Positions 47,541 through 59,741 of a DNA stretch of 64,000 bases are shown here, one piece after another. The stretch comes from Dryomyza anilis. Taxonomy: Eukaryota > Arthropoda > Insecta > Diptera > Dryomyzidae. Both the position numbers and the translations under genes were made by a program. The first letter of the stretch is position 1. Each line of letters starts with the position of its first letter. The stretch is taken from the NCBI GenBank assembly GCA_951804985.1, contig OX638133.1:25574963-25638962 (forward strand), in the 5' to 3' direction. The notes under the pieces were generated by a model. That model did no database searches. It had not been told where the DNA came from and saw only the letters and a program-made list of their open reading frames with translations.

Positions 47541-49860
47541 CTACTGCGTCGACATTATGTTGCGCATCTGACGAATGGCTGTGACCAGACGCGGTTCGCA
47601 ACCGCTACTCATGGTCAGGTAGTTCTCTGGCGCAGCCTGCAGCAGTGTAAGTATCTGCGACAGATGCAAATTAATGCAGAGGCCCAACTCCTCCAGCACA
47701 TTCGACAGATATTCAATATCGACAGCCAGCTGCTTGGCAGCCGCTGGATTCAGCGTCTTCAGATGCAGTATTTCCGACTGATATAAAACGCAACACTGCT
47801 CCACGACCAGCGACAGCAAAATGTCCGCACAGGGCATCTGCTGTGTATATTTGATGTTGCAAAGCTCGAGCGCCTGACGCAATAGTGGAGAGGGCGCCAA
47901 CAACAGCGGCTCCAGATGCTGCGGCAACGTCAGCAGATATTGACCAATCTGTGTGATGCACTCTTGTGGCGCATAGCTAAATGAGGGCAAATCAACGGGA
48001 ACGCTGCCATCACTGCCGGCATCAGTGCGCGGCTGTATGTTCGCGAGCTGTGCCTCGATGGGCTGCAACAAAATGCTCAACGCTATGTCGTGTGTATCTA
48101 TGACACTATGTCGCAGTGTCTCATAGATCGATGTGAATATGCCCAGCGATGGCAGCTGCGTTTGCGCCGCATCCGTACGTTTTTGCTGCCAATCCTCGAT
48201 GCAGCTAAGAATACGTTTTATTTCCGCACGATCATAGACCGCGTACAACGAGATGTTGGCATCTTTGCGCGTTGCATTAGTACCAAGGCTCAGTTGTTCG
48301 CACAATGTCGTCATGCGCACGTGCAGCGACTGCTCAAACTGCAGTAGTTTTGTTTGAAATGCAGCGCAGCACTGCAACAATGACATACAATGCTGCAGTA
48401 GTGACCAATTTTCGGCGCCTGCGCCAACGCTTAAACTTAGTTGACGTTGTGTCTTGGCAAAGTGATCCAGCAGCCGTTTAAAGCTGCCGCCCAGCAGCTG
48501 CACCAACTGACAAAGTGCCAATTCGTTGGTGATGCTTGCGCAACGTTCACAACAGTCGCCCAGCCAGTCGAACAGCTTGCGTGTGCTTTCCTCTAGATGA
48601 CGCACGGCCTCCAGCGTTGAGTTTTGATTGATCAGCAGTCGATCGACTTGCGTCGTCAGCTGCGTCTCCTCCAGCCGCGCATATTGTTGTATAAACTTGT
48701 AGAAATACTCAAAAATCGCTTCGCCCAGCTGCTGTTGCACATCATGTGGCAGTGTAATGGACGCCTGCACCATGAACGCATTCAGCTGCACAACGAAGCT
48801 GTGATTTGCCTGCGCAAAATCCTCCAGCAGCGTCAGACGCTCGTTGGAGGACTTTAGCAGTTGCAGTATGTGTTGGTCACGCGTCGGCTGCAATGCTGGC
48901 AACAATTCGGTGATAACCAGAAAAGGCTGCAGCTGTGCAGCGGCATGCGCGCCAAACACCTGCGTACACCATTTCACCTGTTGCTGACAATTCGCCAATA
49001 GTTGCTCGTAGAGGAGACGCAGAAATTGCGTTGCATTGTCGTTCAGCTCAAGCGACTGCTTCCACTGCTGTTGCAGCGTATTTTTTTGCACCGCTCTATA
49101 GTATTGCTGTAGTTGTGGCATGCGTTCGATACGCTCAAATATGTCGACTAGCTGTAGTGCCTGCTCTGTATTATTGGCGGCGAAGACCTGCACCACACGC
49201 GGGCTGGCCAATGCCTCTAGGCGATTCTTAAAGTCCTCTACTTGCGTCTGGCGGTCTGCATGACCCGGCAGCTGTTGCTGTGCCTGCAAAGACTTTTGCA
49301 AAGCAACGAGCTTTTCGCAGACAACCTATCGAGTATTTACGATTGAAAACAAGTTTGTTTAAAATACTTTTGCTACTCACCTGCAAATCATTGCGCTCGA
49401 AGCCATCCTCCAGCTCGGTCAGCAGATTGCCCCAACCGTCGGACTCCTGCAGACTCTCCTTAGCCGCCTGCAACTTTGTCTGTAGATTGTTTAGTCTCTC
49501 CAGTGTCGCCATGCACTCGCCCGTCTCTTCCTGCACGGCGGACACCTCTTGACGCATCGCCGCCATACGCTGCTGCAAAGTTTGTACGTCTGTGTGTAGC
49601 GTCTTTGCCTCCTTGATGATGCGCGGCATGTTGGCCACCAACTGCTGACTGCTGTCTTCCACCGCAAAGTTTACCTGCTGCACGTAAAGTTGCAACTTGG
49701 AAACGTAGTTGTTGATAAAGGCTATCTTCAGTTCGGCGTCATCATCATCGCCGTTGGTGTCACCACCGGCAGCTGCATTTTCCTCTAGAAATTTTTTGTA
49801 ATTATTGTTAATCCAATCGGCCGCATTGAAGTGCTCATCAGATAGCGCCGATATATCCAT
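47541..49860 (-). CDS. Cog7: Conserved oligomeric Golgi complex subunit 7
   Basis: Two coding exons, 49860-49381 (160 codons, donor CAG|GTGAGT) and 49325-47541 (acceptor GATAG|GTTGTC), joined at phase 0: 754 aa, close to the family size of about 740-770. The start MDISALSDEHFNAADWINN is the typical Cog7 N-terminus, and NNYVSKLQLYVQQVN follows. Residues about 80-180 are coiled-coil rich (QTLQQRMAAMRQEV, LNNLQTKLQAAKESL). The rest is the long helical rod of the family, ending near LVTAIRQMRNIMSTQ. Cog7 belongs to lobe B (Cog5-8) of the COG tether, which captures vesicles recycling Golgi glycosylation enzymes; in flies it is also needed for spermatocyte cytokinesis. The 55-bp intron and higher GC fit a housekeeping gene. 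No frameshift or missing segment is seen. Confidence 0.96.
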
Positions 49861-49919
49861 GATTCTTTTATTTTTGCATAAAGTAGATTTAACAATTAAT
49901 TAAATAAATTAAAGCCTTA

Positions 49920-50035
49920 CACAAAATTATTTGTTTTTCGACAAAGCAGCTGTTCGAGACGTCAGCAACTGCAGTGCTGCCACACTGACCGAAGCCAGTC
50001 ATACAACGTCATACAACGTTCACACTGAAATGTAA
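49920..50035 (-). promoter_or_regulatory. Likely Cog7 promoter region
   Basis: This GC-richer stretch just upstream of the Cog7 ATG contains AACAGCTGC (an E-box type core element) and GTCAGTGTGGCAGCACTG, words common in TATA-less housekeeping promoters of flies. No TATA box is seen. The exact start site cannot be fixed from sequence. Confidence 0.4.
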
Positions 50036-50700
50036 TAGAATGCAATTTATGAATGAATGTAATGAATATTATGAATTATTATTCTATACATATTGTATTA
50101 GAATTTTATAACAATTGTATACAAAAAAATAATTAGTATAGAAATCTGAATCAAATCATTTATTTACAGATGTTTCATCCTCTTAAATTATATGCTGAAC
50201 CAGAGAGTATGTATTAAACAGAGAGTTGTCTTTTAAGTTTGCTGTCGTCATTGCCCAAGAAACATTTAACTTAGCTCCGTAAACAAACGGAATCCGTTTA
50301 CAGGGGTACGTTTACGGTATGTACAAGACGGATCCGTGGATACCTGAATAAAACGAGAAAAATTACGACATGCCAAAATATATTACTCTGTGTTTATGCC
50401 GTCTATTGTCCGTACTTCGAATATACATTTTTATTTCCGTAGTGACGTATAAGGTATAAGTTATAATTCGTTTACTACGGGGTGCATCGTTTTTATGTCG
50501 TTTGTACTCCGTAAATACGGGCATTATATGCCGTTTCCACTCCGATTTTCGGTCGTTGTCAATAAATGTTTAGTGCATTTATTAACAAGTTCTGTCACAG
50601 ATAGTGCAGTGCATGCGAACCAAATCAAATGATGAAAGTGTCCGCATACAATTAAATAAATATTTATTGGTTATGAAATGAATTTAGATAACACTGCACA
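50036..50700. other. Intergenic DNA upstream of Cog7
   Basis: 50275-50540 is moderately GC-rich with CCGTTTACAGGGGTACGTTT, CATTTTTATTTCCGTAGTGACG and CTCCGTAAATACGGGC. It may be part of an unidentified repeat, as CCGT/ACGG words recur. No gene. Confidence 0.35.
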
Positions 50701-51470
50701 ACAGCCATTCTGCGCAGCATTCAAGACGATTTTTTTTGTTTCATTGGGTAGTTTTACAAAATATCGGTCAATAACTTTTGAACCGAGCTTTAAAAAAGGG
50801 GGTACATACATTTGTAAATATCTCACGTTCCAAATAACTCACATGATCAATGGTATATCAAATGAAAGGTATTTAAACAACCAATAAACATTTCTCAAAA
50901 CATTTTTAAATTCATTTACTAGTTAAAAAATCCATTTCAAAATAAGTCTACACTCTTTCGAAGATATTGGGCTATCAATGACAGAAATTTATGTGTAACA
51001 TTTACGAATAAAATAAATTAAGTAAAAGCATTATAATTGATTGCTATATAACATAAATATAAAAAATGTGGGCCAATCACGTCAATTTTTTGAGCACGTA
51101 TTGATAGATGATTGTTTGTAACGTCAATTTTAAGTTTTATAACTTTATCTGAAATACTTTACGAGATATGGGATCCTAAAAAGTAAACCCATATCGTGTA
51201 TGGGATATAGTTGAGAAGGTTGACTAATTTGATTCATTTTCGAACTGCAAATTACTTTTCTACTAGAATATATTGAAGGTAAATTTCATCGCATTCGGAA
51301 TGGTGATTATACAGTTATCCTGTATAGGCGAACATACAGACGACCATGTCTAAATCAACTCAAATAATGATGCTGATTAAGAAAATATATACTTTTTATA
51401 CGCCTTCTAAGATGCGCTAAAATATCCTCATATACATAGTATAACCTGTAACCGATGGGTTAGGGTATAA
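50700..51470 (-). mobile_element. Diverged copy of the TATACCCT dispersed repeat
   Basis: On the minus strand it opens TATACCCTAACCCATCGGTT, then TTTTCTTAATCAGCATCATT, GAGTTGATTTAGACATGGTC and GTCTGTATGTTCG, following the order of the 42649 element at lower identity. The upstream limit is approximate. Confidence 0.5.
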
Positions 51471-51773
51471 AAACACAAAATGGGAAATTTTAATTTATAC
51501 CCAATATTTATGCCAATTTCCACATAACCAATGTTTGAATTCGTTTGGCAAAAGTGGCAGAAAAACCACTTGTATAGGACAAAAAATTACTTGAATACAA
51601 AATCCGAAAACGAGACCGTAACTTAAAATCATTTAAAATTTTGAAAAGGAGATCATAATCGAAACAAGAAAGGAAACTGAAATAATAATTTGTTTAGATT
51701 TCAAACAATAAATACTCATTGATAAAATACTATAAACTTAATGGTATTTTAATTATGCATTATAAAACATTCA

Positions 51774-52349
51774 GAGCCGTTTTCACAATATCTAGTTATA
51801 TATTAACTTCCACTTTAACCGACAATTTGCGCAAAATTCGTTTTCACAATCATTTGTTATATCTGTTTGTCATTTAAATTTTCTTTAACCTGCAGATACT
51901 CTAACCGATAGAACAAGTTTCCGTTATCTTTATAACCGAAGATTTTGACAATCCATTGAAAAAATTATGCTGCAATTTGTACATAAAGTTGTTTCCGAAA
52001 TACCAAAATGCAATGTCGCAAAATATCATAAGGTAAATGGCAATAGAAATATTAGCAAAACGGTCTATTGCGATTGCAAATCTGTCTGCAATATCCAAAT
52101 ACGACGACAAACAAATTCACAATTTCATGAAATTTTAAACTTGAAAATTTAAATTTGAATTAATTTATTTATGTCAATTAGTTGCCAGATATGACAGAAA
52201 ATCTATTACAATATACCGGAAGTTAAATAATTTGTGTTCGTGAAAACGAAAATATTTAACGGAAACTTTATTCTGAAAGTTTGGCTATCTGCCAGTTAAC
52301 AAACGTACAGACAAATTTTAACGAAACCGAACATCTTGAAAACGGCCCT
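51774..52349. mobile_element. 576-bp member of the GGCCGTTTTCAC family
   Basis: Starts AGAGCCGTTTTCACAATATC and ends GAACATCTTGAAAACGGCCC. The interior is longer than in the 110-bp hairpins and contains inverted AAATTTGTCTG/CAGACAAATTT-like segments. It could be a parent of the short hairpins. No transposase. Confidence 0.65.
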
Positions 52350-53882
52350 CAATAGTATACAAATAATTCAATTAATAGTAGTGAATATATAATTGAAAAA
52401 GTGATAAAAATGTACCATGAAATCAAAAGGTTGTACCATTAATAACTTTATAAGAAAATGTCTTTCGAGTGTTACCTATGAATTGAAAAAAATACAAAAC
52501 AATTATAATTTGTTTCAATAATGTATTTTATTAAATAATAATTTATTTTTATCTCAATTAAAATTTAATTTTTAATTTATAATTAATATTATTATATTTT
52601 TAGAATTATGTATGCAAGTTGTATGTGTGTTTTTTGCCTTGCAATAATAATAATAATATTGATTTATAATTTTGCTTAAGAGCTAATGATTTTCTTTAAA
52701 CTTTTTATTGTTACTGAATTAAAACATAAGAGTTCAATCTGCATAGTTATGCAAATATATTTATAATATATGTTTTATATTAATTTATTATTATTTTTAA
52801 TAATTTATATATGAGCTATATTATCTTTTGAATGAATATAGAGACGACGACGACGATGTATGTATTGTTGTTTTGCATATTTTCTAATTTACTTGAGACA
52901 TAAAAGTGTATATTGCAATTTATATTTTGTTAAAAATGTTTTAAATTTAAAATTTATAAACATTCATGTTTTGAATAAAATATGCAAAATGTTTGCTGTT
53001 AGTTTAGCTATTTCTTTGTTTGGTTTGTGTAAAGTTTAGATTTTGTTTTTTTCATTTTTTTATTATATTTTAACAACAGCTTAAGAAAAATATTTTTTTA
53101 ATTTATTTTTTCACTGTGTTTTGTTACTACTATCGGGTTAAGCAACATAAGCATAATTCATTAAAAATATATATTTAAATTAAACATACAAATTATTAAC
53201 ATAAAAGGAAACAATTATTGTAGGAAAAAATATTAAAAACATAATTATAATAATAAACAATTAAATTATATAGTTTATTTATAATTTTATAATTGCCAAC
53301 AACAGCTCTAAGTTTTGCGTAAGTTTACAGTTTTCCGAGAAGATTTTAAACATAAAGCTGTTTATGCGGATTAGGTTAACTTTAGAGTTAAATAAAGTTT
53401 TTGTTTTTTAACGATACAAATAAAAACTGTTAATTCAATTTTTTCTTAATTTTTTTATTACAAAATAAATTCAAAATTATTAAAATACAAATTAAAGCGC
53501 AATCATAATTATGGTTTATTTTTATCTTCGAGTGTTGTAAGCTTAATAAGAAATAATAGAAATTAAACGATTTTGGTCAGTCCGTTAACACTCTCCTCTT
53601 TTAGTTGTATGTTCTTTATAAAGAGTTTGATTGTTATACAGTTATTAATTAAATATAATAAATAAATCGCAACGAAAATTCAAAGGCATCGGAAAGATAA
53701 CGCTTGAGAGAGATAGTTTGCAAAAAAACAGATAATTTACAGTCAATAATTCAGCGTTAAACTGAAAAATATTTAAATTGTAGAATATATATATTTTTAA
53801 ATTCATTTTTATTATATGGACCAAAACACAGACTTTGACTTTTTATATATGCATCTAAAATTATGCTTCTGTAGTATCATTT
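52350..53882. other. Very AT-rich low-complexity DNA
   Basis: Runs of A and T with no supported ORF or repeat ends. It resembles a long fly 3' UTR or an intergenic spacer, and no gene end can be assigned to it. Confidence 0.45.
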
Positions 53883-54151
53883 ATCGTCGTTGGTTGTAGA
53901 ACGAAAAGTCACCAAATACATTTTCAAAATGCCAAATATACATTTAGAAAAACCTTTATATATCTTTCAATTTTTAATCGATGATCTCAATTTTTTTACC
54001 ACATGATAATGAACATGAAAATGTAAATCTATTAGTTGATTTTTCAATTTTAAAAATGCATCAATTACTTTTTATAATATTAATCAACAAACTCGAAATT
54101 TAAGTTTTTCATAAAAATGTATTTGGTGACTTTTCGTTCTACAACGACAAT
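53883..54151. mobile_element. MITE family A copy 4
   Basis: ATCGTCGTTGGTTGTAGAAC at the left (with a 4-bp GTTG duplication) and CTTTTCGTTCTACAACGAC at the right; about 269 bp with the usual ACATGATAA core. Confidence 0.9.
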
Positions 54152-54531
54152 ATATACAATTTTTTGTATGCCTTGTTGTTTAGGAGTTATACAAGTTTTC
54201 CCAATGAACTGTTACGTTACAGTATTTGGAAATAGTTTTTAAGTTGCTTTTTTAAGTCTGGTAATCTGTTAACTATTTTCAGCGTACAGTGCGTAATTAC
54301 TAAGCTTTAGAATGAAAGTTCAAAATTGAATTTAAATGTAATATTTTTTTATTAGTTCTATAGAAGCAAAAATGTTCAGACTGTTATGTTACAAAAAAGA
54401 CTCTTACGTTATCCGGAAGATAAATCGTTTAGACAAGAAGAAAAAAAAATTAAAATGCGTCAATGGTTAAATTTTACAATAGAAAACATAAATTAGCTAT
54501 TTTTACGATTCGACTTTCAAGAATTTCTAAA

Positions 54532-54621
54532 TCCCCTACAGCACGAATATTGCTGAAATACTGCTGTAATGTTGCAGAAATATTGCTGCAAGATTGTAGC
54601 AATATTCGTGCTGTATGGGAT
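54532..54621. mobile_element. 90-bp hairpin MITE (CCCTACAGCACGAATATTGC)
   Basis: CCCTACAGCACGAATATTGC and GCAATATTCGTGCTGTATGG form the stem. The centre repeats ATTGCTG/CAGCAAT words. It creates a spurious ORF. Confidence 0.7.
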
Positions 54622-55058
54622 AATTCACATTTAATTCGAAGGAAACAACAATATTCTAATTCTTCATTGAACTTAAGGGTATTTTTTTGCGTTTTGGTTC
54701 ATATTTTAAAATAGTTTAATTGCCTTAACCGTAGAACAAATTCATCAAAAAGCGTCATCATTCCAGTGACAGAATTATTTTAATTGATCATTACGTCGTC
54801 TTTGTTTTACTTAATTCAAAAATGTTGTCACTGGAATTTCTATCATCTTTAGACGAATTCGTTCCTCGTTATAAGACGGCTAAAGACATCTCCAAAATGT
54901 ATGAAGATTTAGAAAAAAATGACTATTAACTGTAAGAATTATACATTTATTCATCATTTCGTAAAAATCATTTTCAAAAGAATAAAATTAAATTTTTTTA
55001 TTGCTCAACAGAAAATGTTGTATTTTTTATATTTAAAAACATTCATTTTTTTTACAAT

Positions 55059-55320
55059 TTCGTCGCTGTAGCACGAAGAGTCACCAAATACATTTTCAAA
55101 ATGCCAAATATTCATTTACAAAAATCTTTATATATCTCGTGACAATTTTTAATCGATGATCTCAATTTTTTTTACCACATGATAAGAAAATATAAATCTA
55201 TTTATTGGCATTTCAACTATTAAAATGCGTCAATTACTTTTTATAATATTAATCAACAAACACAAAATTTAAGTTTTTCATAAAAATGCATTTGGTGTCT
55301 TTTCGTTCTACAAGGACTAT
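55059..55320. mobile_element. MITE family A copy 5
   Basis: Left TTCGTCGCTGTAGCACGAAG, right TTTTCGTTCTACAAGGAC; more diverged ends than copy 2 but a full-length interior. Confidence 0.85.
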
Positions 55321-56011
55321 ATGAAATTAATAAATATCAAAACGCATAAATAACACTGTGGAAGTAAAAAAAAAAAGACTATGTTGTTTCGGGTCTTAGC
55401 AATCGAACTACAGTGTGTGACAAAACAAAACCAACTTTCCTTCTTACTCTTTGTGCTCCATTCAGCGTTTTGTAATAAGAATTTTTGAGCAGGGGAAGAT
55501 TTGCTATTTAAAAATTACCCAAATTAAGTTGTATTTTATATTTTTAAGTTGTATTTTATATTGTCACACACTGTAAATCATTAGTTTTTCGAGATACCAC
55601 AATGGATTTTTAATTTTTTCACCAAATTTGTCTTTTTACGAGCTTTACTAATTTTTTTTGACAGTCTCTATCTTGTAAGTTGTTTGTAAATATATTTTTT
55701 ATGGTAATCTGCAAAATTCGTCATTTACGTCATCACCTGAGAATTTGTGTGGCTCATACGCCATTGAGTAGATTTTGAGAAAAACGATAAAAAATGATTT
55801 GAAGCAAAGTCGAAGCTGAATATCTCATATTTGATACGAGATATCGAAAAACGGATAACGGCATTAGAAAGAGACTATAAAAGTCATATATATCCAATTA
55901 ACTTTATTCACCCAAAACTGGCGTTTGAGCCAAACCAATTCTCAGGTGACGATTTGTCGATGACTCGAACTTCAACAAATTACATAAATTTTCATGTTGT
56001 ATGATACGAAC

Positions 56012-56311
56012 ATAATAATATAATAGTTTAGCACTACAGTTCTATAAGAACTTAGGCCGAGCTCTCTCACCATTTTGAGCTGTGCGTGTTATATTTGTAC
56101 TCAAAGTGGTTTATTGCCGAATCCGAACGGCGGGTGAGAGCTTTTCATAGGCAATAGTTTTACTCTCGTAGGTTTTCCATTTACTGCCGAGAGGTAGCGC
56201 GGTATAGAAAAATGTTTCTATGAAAAGATGTTGTTAGCCCCAGTCCAGGCTTGAACCGGGCACCTTTCGGCTCTCAGTCCAACGCACTAACCACTGAGCT
56301 ACCGCGGCTAC
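56012..56311 (-). mobile_element. tRNA-derived SINE, full length
   Basis: On the minus strand it begins TGTAGCCGCGGTAGCTCAGT (A box) and has GGTTCAAGCCTGGACTGGGG (B box) about 45 bases later, then a unique body and an AT-rich tail ending in TATTAT. Flanked by an exact 8-bp duplication ATACGAAC (56004-56011 and 56312-56319). Length 300 bp. The RNA polymerase III promoter looks intact. Confidence 0.9.
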
Positions 56312-56689
56312 ATACGAACTTAATACTTGACAAAAAAATTCTACATTATTTTTTAAATTGAAAATATGAAATGTTCGAATGCGTAAAGCGCCAATTTTAA
56401 AATATTAAAGTGCCAAAATTTATCAATTTTGAAAAAACATAAAATTAGTAAATAGTAAATTCACGAATTTTTTACTGGATTTGAAATCCGAATTTGTCAG
56501 ACATAAAAATATACACATTTTTAAAACAATGTGATATTGGGTCAATTCTAAATAAAAAAAAATCGAATGTAAATTCAACACAAGATTTCTCTCAAAAAAA
56601 AAATGTGGTAATATTTATTTAGAAAAAACCTGATTAACTAAAAGAAAATCAGTAAATCTATGCAACAAACACTTTTTATCGAGGAATAT

Positions 56690-56953
56690 TTCGTTGTTGT
56701 AGAACTAAAAATCACTAAATACATTTTTATGAAAATCTTAAATGGTAATCTTTGTTGGTAAGTATTACAAAAAGTAATTGATACATTTTTAAAGTTGAAA
56801 TACCAATTGATAGATTCACATTTTCTTATCATTTGGTACAAATATTGAGCACATCGAACAAAAATTGAAAGATACATAAAGATTTTTGTAAATGAACAAT
56901 TGGCATTTTGTAATGTAGATGTAGTAGGTGACTTTTAGTTCTACAACGACGAT
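56690..56953. mobile_element. MITE family A copy 6
   Basis: TTCGTTGTTGTAGAACTAAA to TTTTAGTTCTACAACGACGA; about 264 bp, with matching G-to-A/C-to-T changes in both arms (AACTAAAA/TTTTAGTT). Confidence 0.88.
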
Positions 56954-57088
56954 TTCTAAATAACATATTCGAAAATATATACCATTCTTGAAGTAGTAAA
57001 ACTCAACATAATTTCAATAATTGCATTTTGAAAATCGATGCGACAGTCAACACCTTGCAAATGGAAAAAAATAACATTCTATCTCAGC

Positions 57089-57327
57089 AAACCAAATACA
57101 TTTTTAAGAAAAACTTAAATTTCGAGTTTGTTGATTAATATTATAAAAAATTAATTGATGCATTTTTAAAGTTGAAATATCAATTGTTAGATTTACATTT
57201 TGTTATCATGTAGTAAAAAAATTGAGATCATCGATTATATAATTGACAGATATATAAAGATTTTTGTAAATGAATATTTGACATTTTGCAAATGTATTTG
57301 GTGACTTTTCGTTCTACAACGACGATA
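57089..57327. mobile_element. MITE family A copy 7, left end truncated
   Basis: Begins within the left TIR at AGCAAACCAAATACATTTTT and ends CTTTTCGTTCTACAACGACG. Confidence 0.85.
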
Positions 57328-57359
57328 TATAATTTTTATATATGTTTTTGACTTTATAA

Positions 57360-58560
57360 TTAGATTTTTTATTTCTTTTCTATCACGTAACGTTTTTTTT
57401 AGTAAATTGCAATCGAAATTTCAGTCATTTCACATTCACTTTGTAGTAAGAAAATTATAGAACTAGAAAAAAGTAGTTGGCCAAAAAAGTTGAAATGCAA
57501 TTTTTCTTTAAATTACTTAAGCCAATTTTAATATATTTTATATTTTAAGTATTACTAATTCTGCAATTGGTTCTCAAGACATCAGTTTCTAAATTTTGAT
57601 TTTCGAAAGACTAAACTTTGTAGTAAAAAAATTATAGAACTTTAAAAAAGTAGTCGACCAAAAAAAGTTGAAATGCAATTTTTCTTTAAATTCCTCAAGC
57701 CAATTTTAATATATTTTATATTTTAAGTATTACTAATTTTGCAATTGGTTCTCAAGGCAATAGCTTCTCAATTTTGATTTTCCAAAGACTAAACTATTCT
57801 ACAAATGGAAAAAATGTGCTATGTACGATATCGTGTTTCTAGAAGGTGCTGATTTGATTTTGACTGCATAATTAGTTTTTTAACGTAACGATTTTAAGAA
57901 AATTGCAATCGTTATTTCGGCCTTATTTAGTCACAAATGGGAAAAATGTGCTATGTACGATATCGTGTTTCTAGAAGGTGCTGATTTGATTTTGACTGCA
58001 TAATTAGTTTTTTAACGTAACGATTTTAAGAAAATTGCAATCGTTATTTCGGCCATTTTTTAGTCACCTTTTGTAGTAAGAAAATTATAAAACTATAAAA
58101 AAAGAGGCTTGCCAAAAAAATGGCAAACGCTATTTTTCTTTAAATTGCCAAAGCTAATTTTAATATTAAAAATAATACAAATTTTCCTATTGGTTTTCAA
58201 GACATTAGCATATAAATGTTAATATTTTTGTAATTTTCGAAAGACTACAAATGAGAATAAAATATATATATATATATATATTCCATATATCATTTCTATA
58301 TAATTTGAAAGTATTAAATTGTTTACTGCATACTTAGTTTTTTTTCATGTATTTTTTTTTTTCAAGAAATATGCATTCCTTATTACAGGCCTCTTTTCAT
58401 TGTCACTTTATGTAAAAAGAAAAATATACCACTTTAAATAAGTAGTTTTTTTAAACGAATTTTTTCTTTAAATTTTCAAAGCCAATTTTAATATTAAAAG
58501 TAATACAAAATTTCTAATTAGTTTAAAAAAAAATTAAAACTAAAGACGGACTTTTTTTTA
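57360..58560. repeat. Complex tandem array with two interleaved unit types
   Basis: A unit of about 175 bp (TTGTAGTAAGAAAATTATAG, TTTTCTTTAAATTACTTAAG, CAATTGGTTCTCAAGAC) occurs near 57442, 57618, 58070 and, decayed, 58395. A second unit of 132 bp (AAAATGTGCTATGTACGATA, GGTGCTGATTTGATTTTGAC) occurs twice almost identically at 57811 and 57943, so that duplication is recent. Confidence 0.75.
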
Positions 58561-58814
58561 TTTTCTTTAGACATCTATTGTATTATTTTTTTGGCAATTA
58601 AGTTCTTAAGAGGAAACAGTAAATGGTTCACTATTAGCTAGTATATAGTTCATGCTAGCGATCAAAATTGCCAACATTTTGATACCTGTTCGACTTTTAG
58701 AAATATGTGATCTCCAAGGCAGCCCAGTTTTATAGATGCCGAAAGGTAAAAATCATGTTGTGTCACGTGAGGCTATAGACGGAAATTATGGATATTTTTA
58801 TTAAATTAAGAAAT

Positions 58815-59010
58815 ATGTCGCCGTTGTAGCACTAAAAGTCACCAACTACATTTTTATGAAAATCTGAAATTTCAACTTTGTTGGTAATTATTACAAAAAG
58901 TAATTGATTGATTTTTTAAGTGAAAATATTAATTGATAGATTCACGTTTTCATAACATTTGGTTAAAATATAGAGCACAGCTATCAGTAATTGAAAGATA
59001 TATGAAGAAT
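58815..59010. mobile_element. MITE family A copy 8, right end missing
   Basis: ATGTCGCCGTTGTAGCACTA and AAAGTCACCAACTACATTTT at the left, and the family core TTGATAGATTCACGTTTTCA; the right TIR is lost near 59010. Confidence 0.75.
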
Positions 59011-59082
59011 TTACTTTTCATGTCGACTTTAAATTGTCTCTGATTATGCGCCATAGACGTTATTCGTTTGTTTTTCTTTCAT

Positions 59083-59326
59083 AGGGCCCTATTATGACTG
59101 GCGAAGCGAATGTAGTTGGCGAAGCGAACGTAAAAAAAGCTATCACAGCATCCATTCGCCAGACTTCATTCGCCAGAAAAAAGGAAACTAAAGCGAACGT
59201 AAAAATCAGGCGAACATAGAAATCATTCGTCTGAACTTCATTCGTCTGGCGAGTGGAAGCTGTGAAGCTTTATTCGTTCGTTCGCTTCGCCATGTTCATT
59301 CGCTTCGTCAGTCATAATAGGCCCCA
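59083..59326. mobile_element. 244-bp MITE with GGGCCCTATTATGACTGGCG ends
   Basis: AGGGCCCTATTATGACTGGC, GAAGCGAATG returns inverted as CATTCGCTTCGTCAGTCATA, ATAGGCCCC. GCGAAGCGAA/TTCGCTTCGC and CATTCGCC/TCATTCGTCTGGCGA words repeat through the body. Confidence 0.85.
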
Positions 59327-59741
59327 TAATTGTCGTTCAATCGATATAGAACAAATGCCTAATTAGGAAAATCTTTAAATAACTCACAATATCTAAACAA
59401 TGAATAGAGCGTTTTGTATCAAAGCATCAGTATATAATAATCTAACGAATGGCATTCAACTTTAAAAATGTATCCAGTTTTTTTTTTATTTGAGACGTAT
59501 TTTAAGTTCACTTATTATCGAAAAAGTTAATTAATGGCATTTTCTATAAGATTTATTAGTAAATATCATTAACTAATTTTTTCCAAAAGCGTACTTGAAA
59601 ATAACTACCCAAAAAAGTAACCAAAAAGTACAATAAAAATATATTTAAAATATTTGCTTCTACAAAGATAATTTTAACAATTTACAGAAATAATTTGCAT
59701 ATTTCACTGCTGCATAAACAATTTTAAATATCTGCTCAATA

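Noticed and set aside
47541..49231. Plus-strand ORFs within Cog7 (for example 48090-48347, 48935-49231)
   Set aside because: Shadow frames of a GC-richer coding exon; no start context, splice sites or family similarity.
54463..54714. Plus-strand 83-aa ORF
   Set aside because: Its middle is the 90-bp hairpin MITE; no family resemblance.
56240..56311. A stand-alone tRNA gene on the minus strand
   Set aside because: A and B boxes are present but the sequence continues into a SINE body with tail and target duplication, the acceptor-stem pairing is poor, and two more copies exist.
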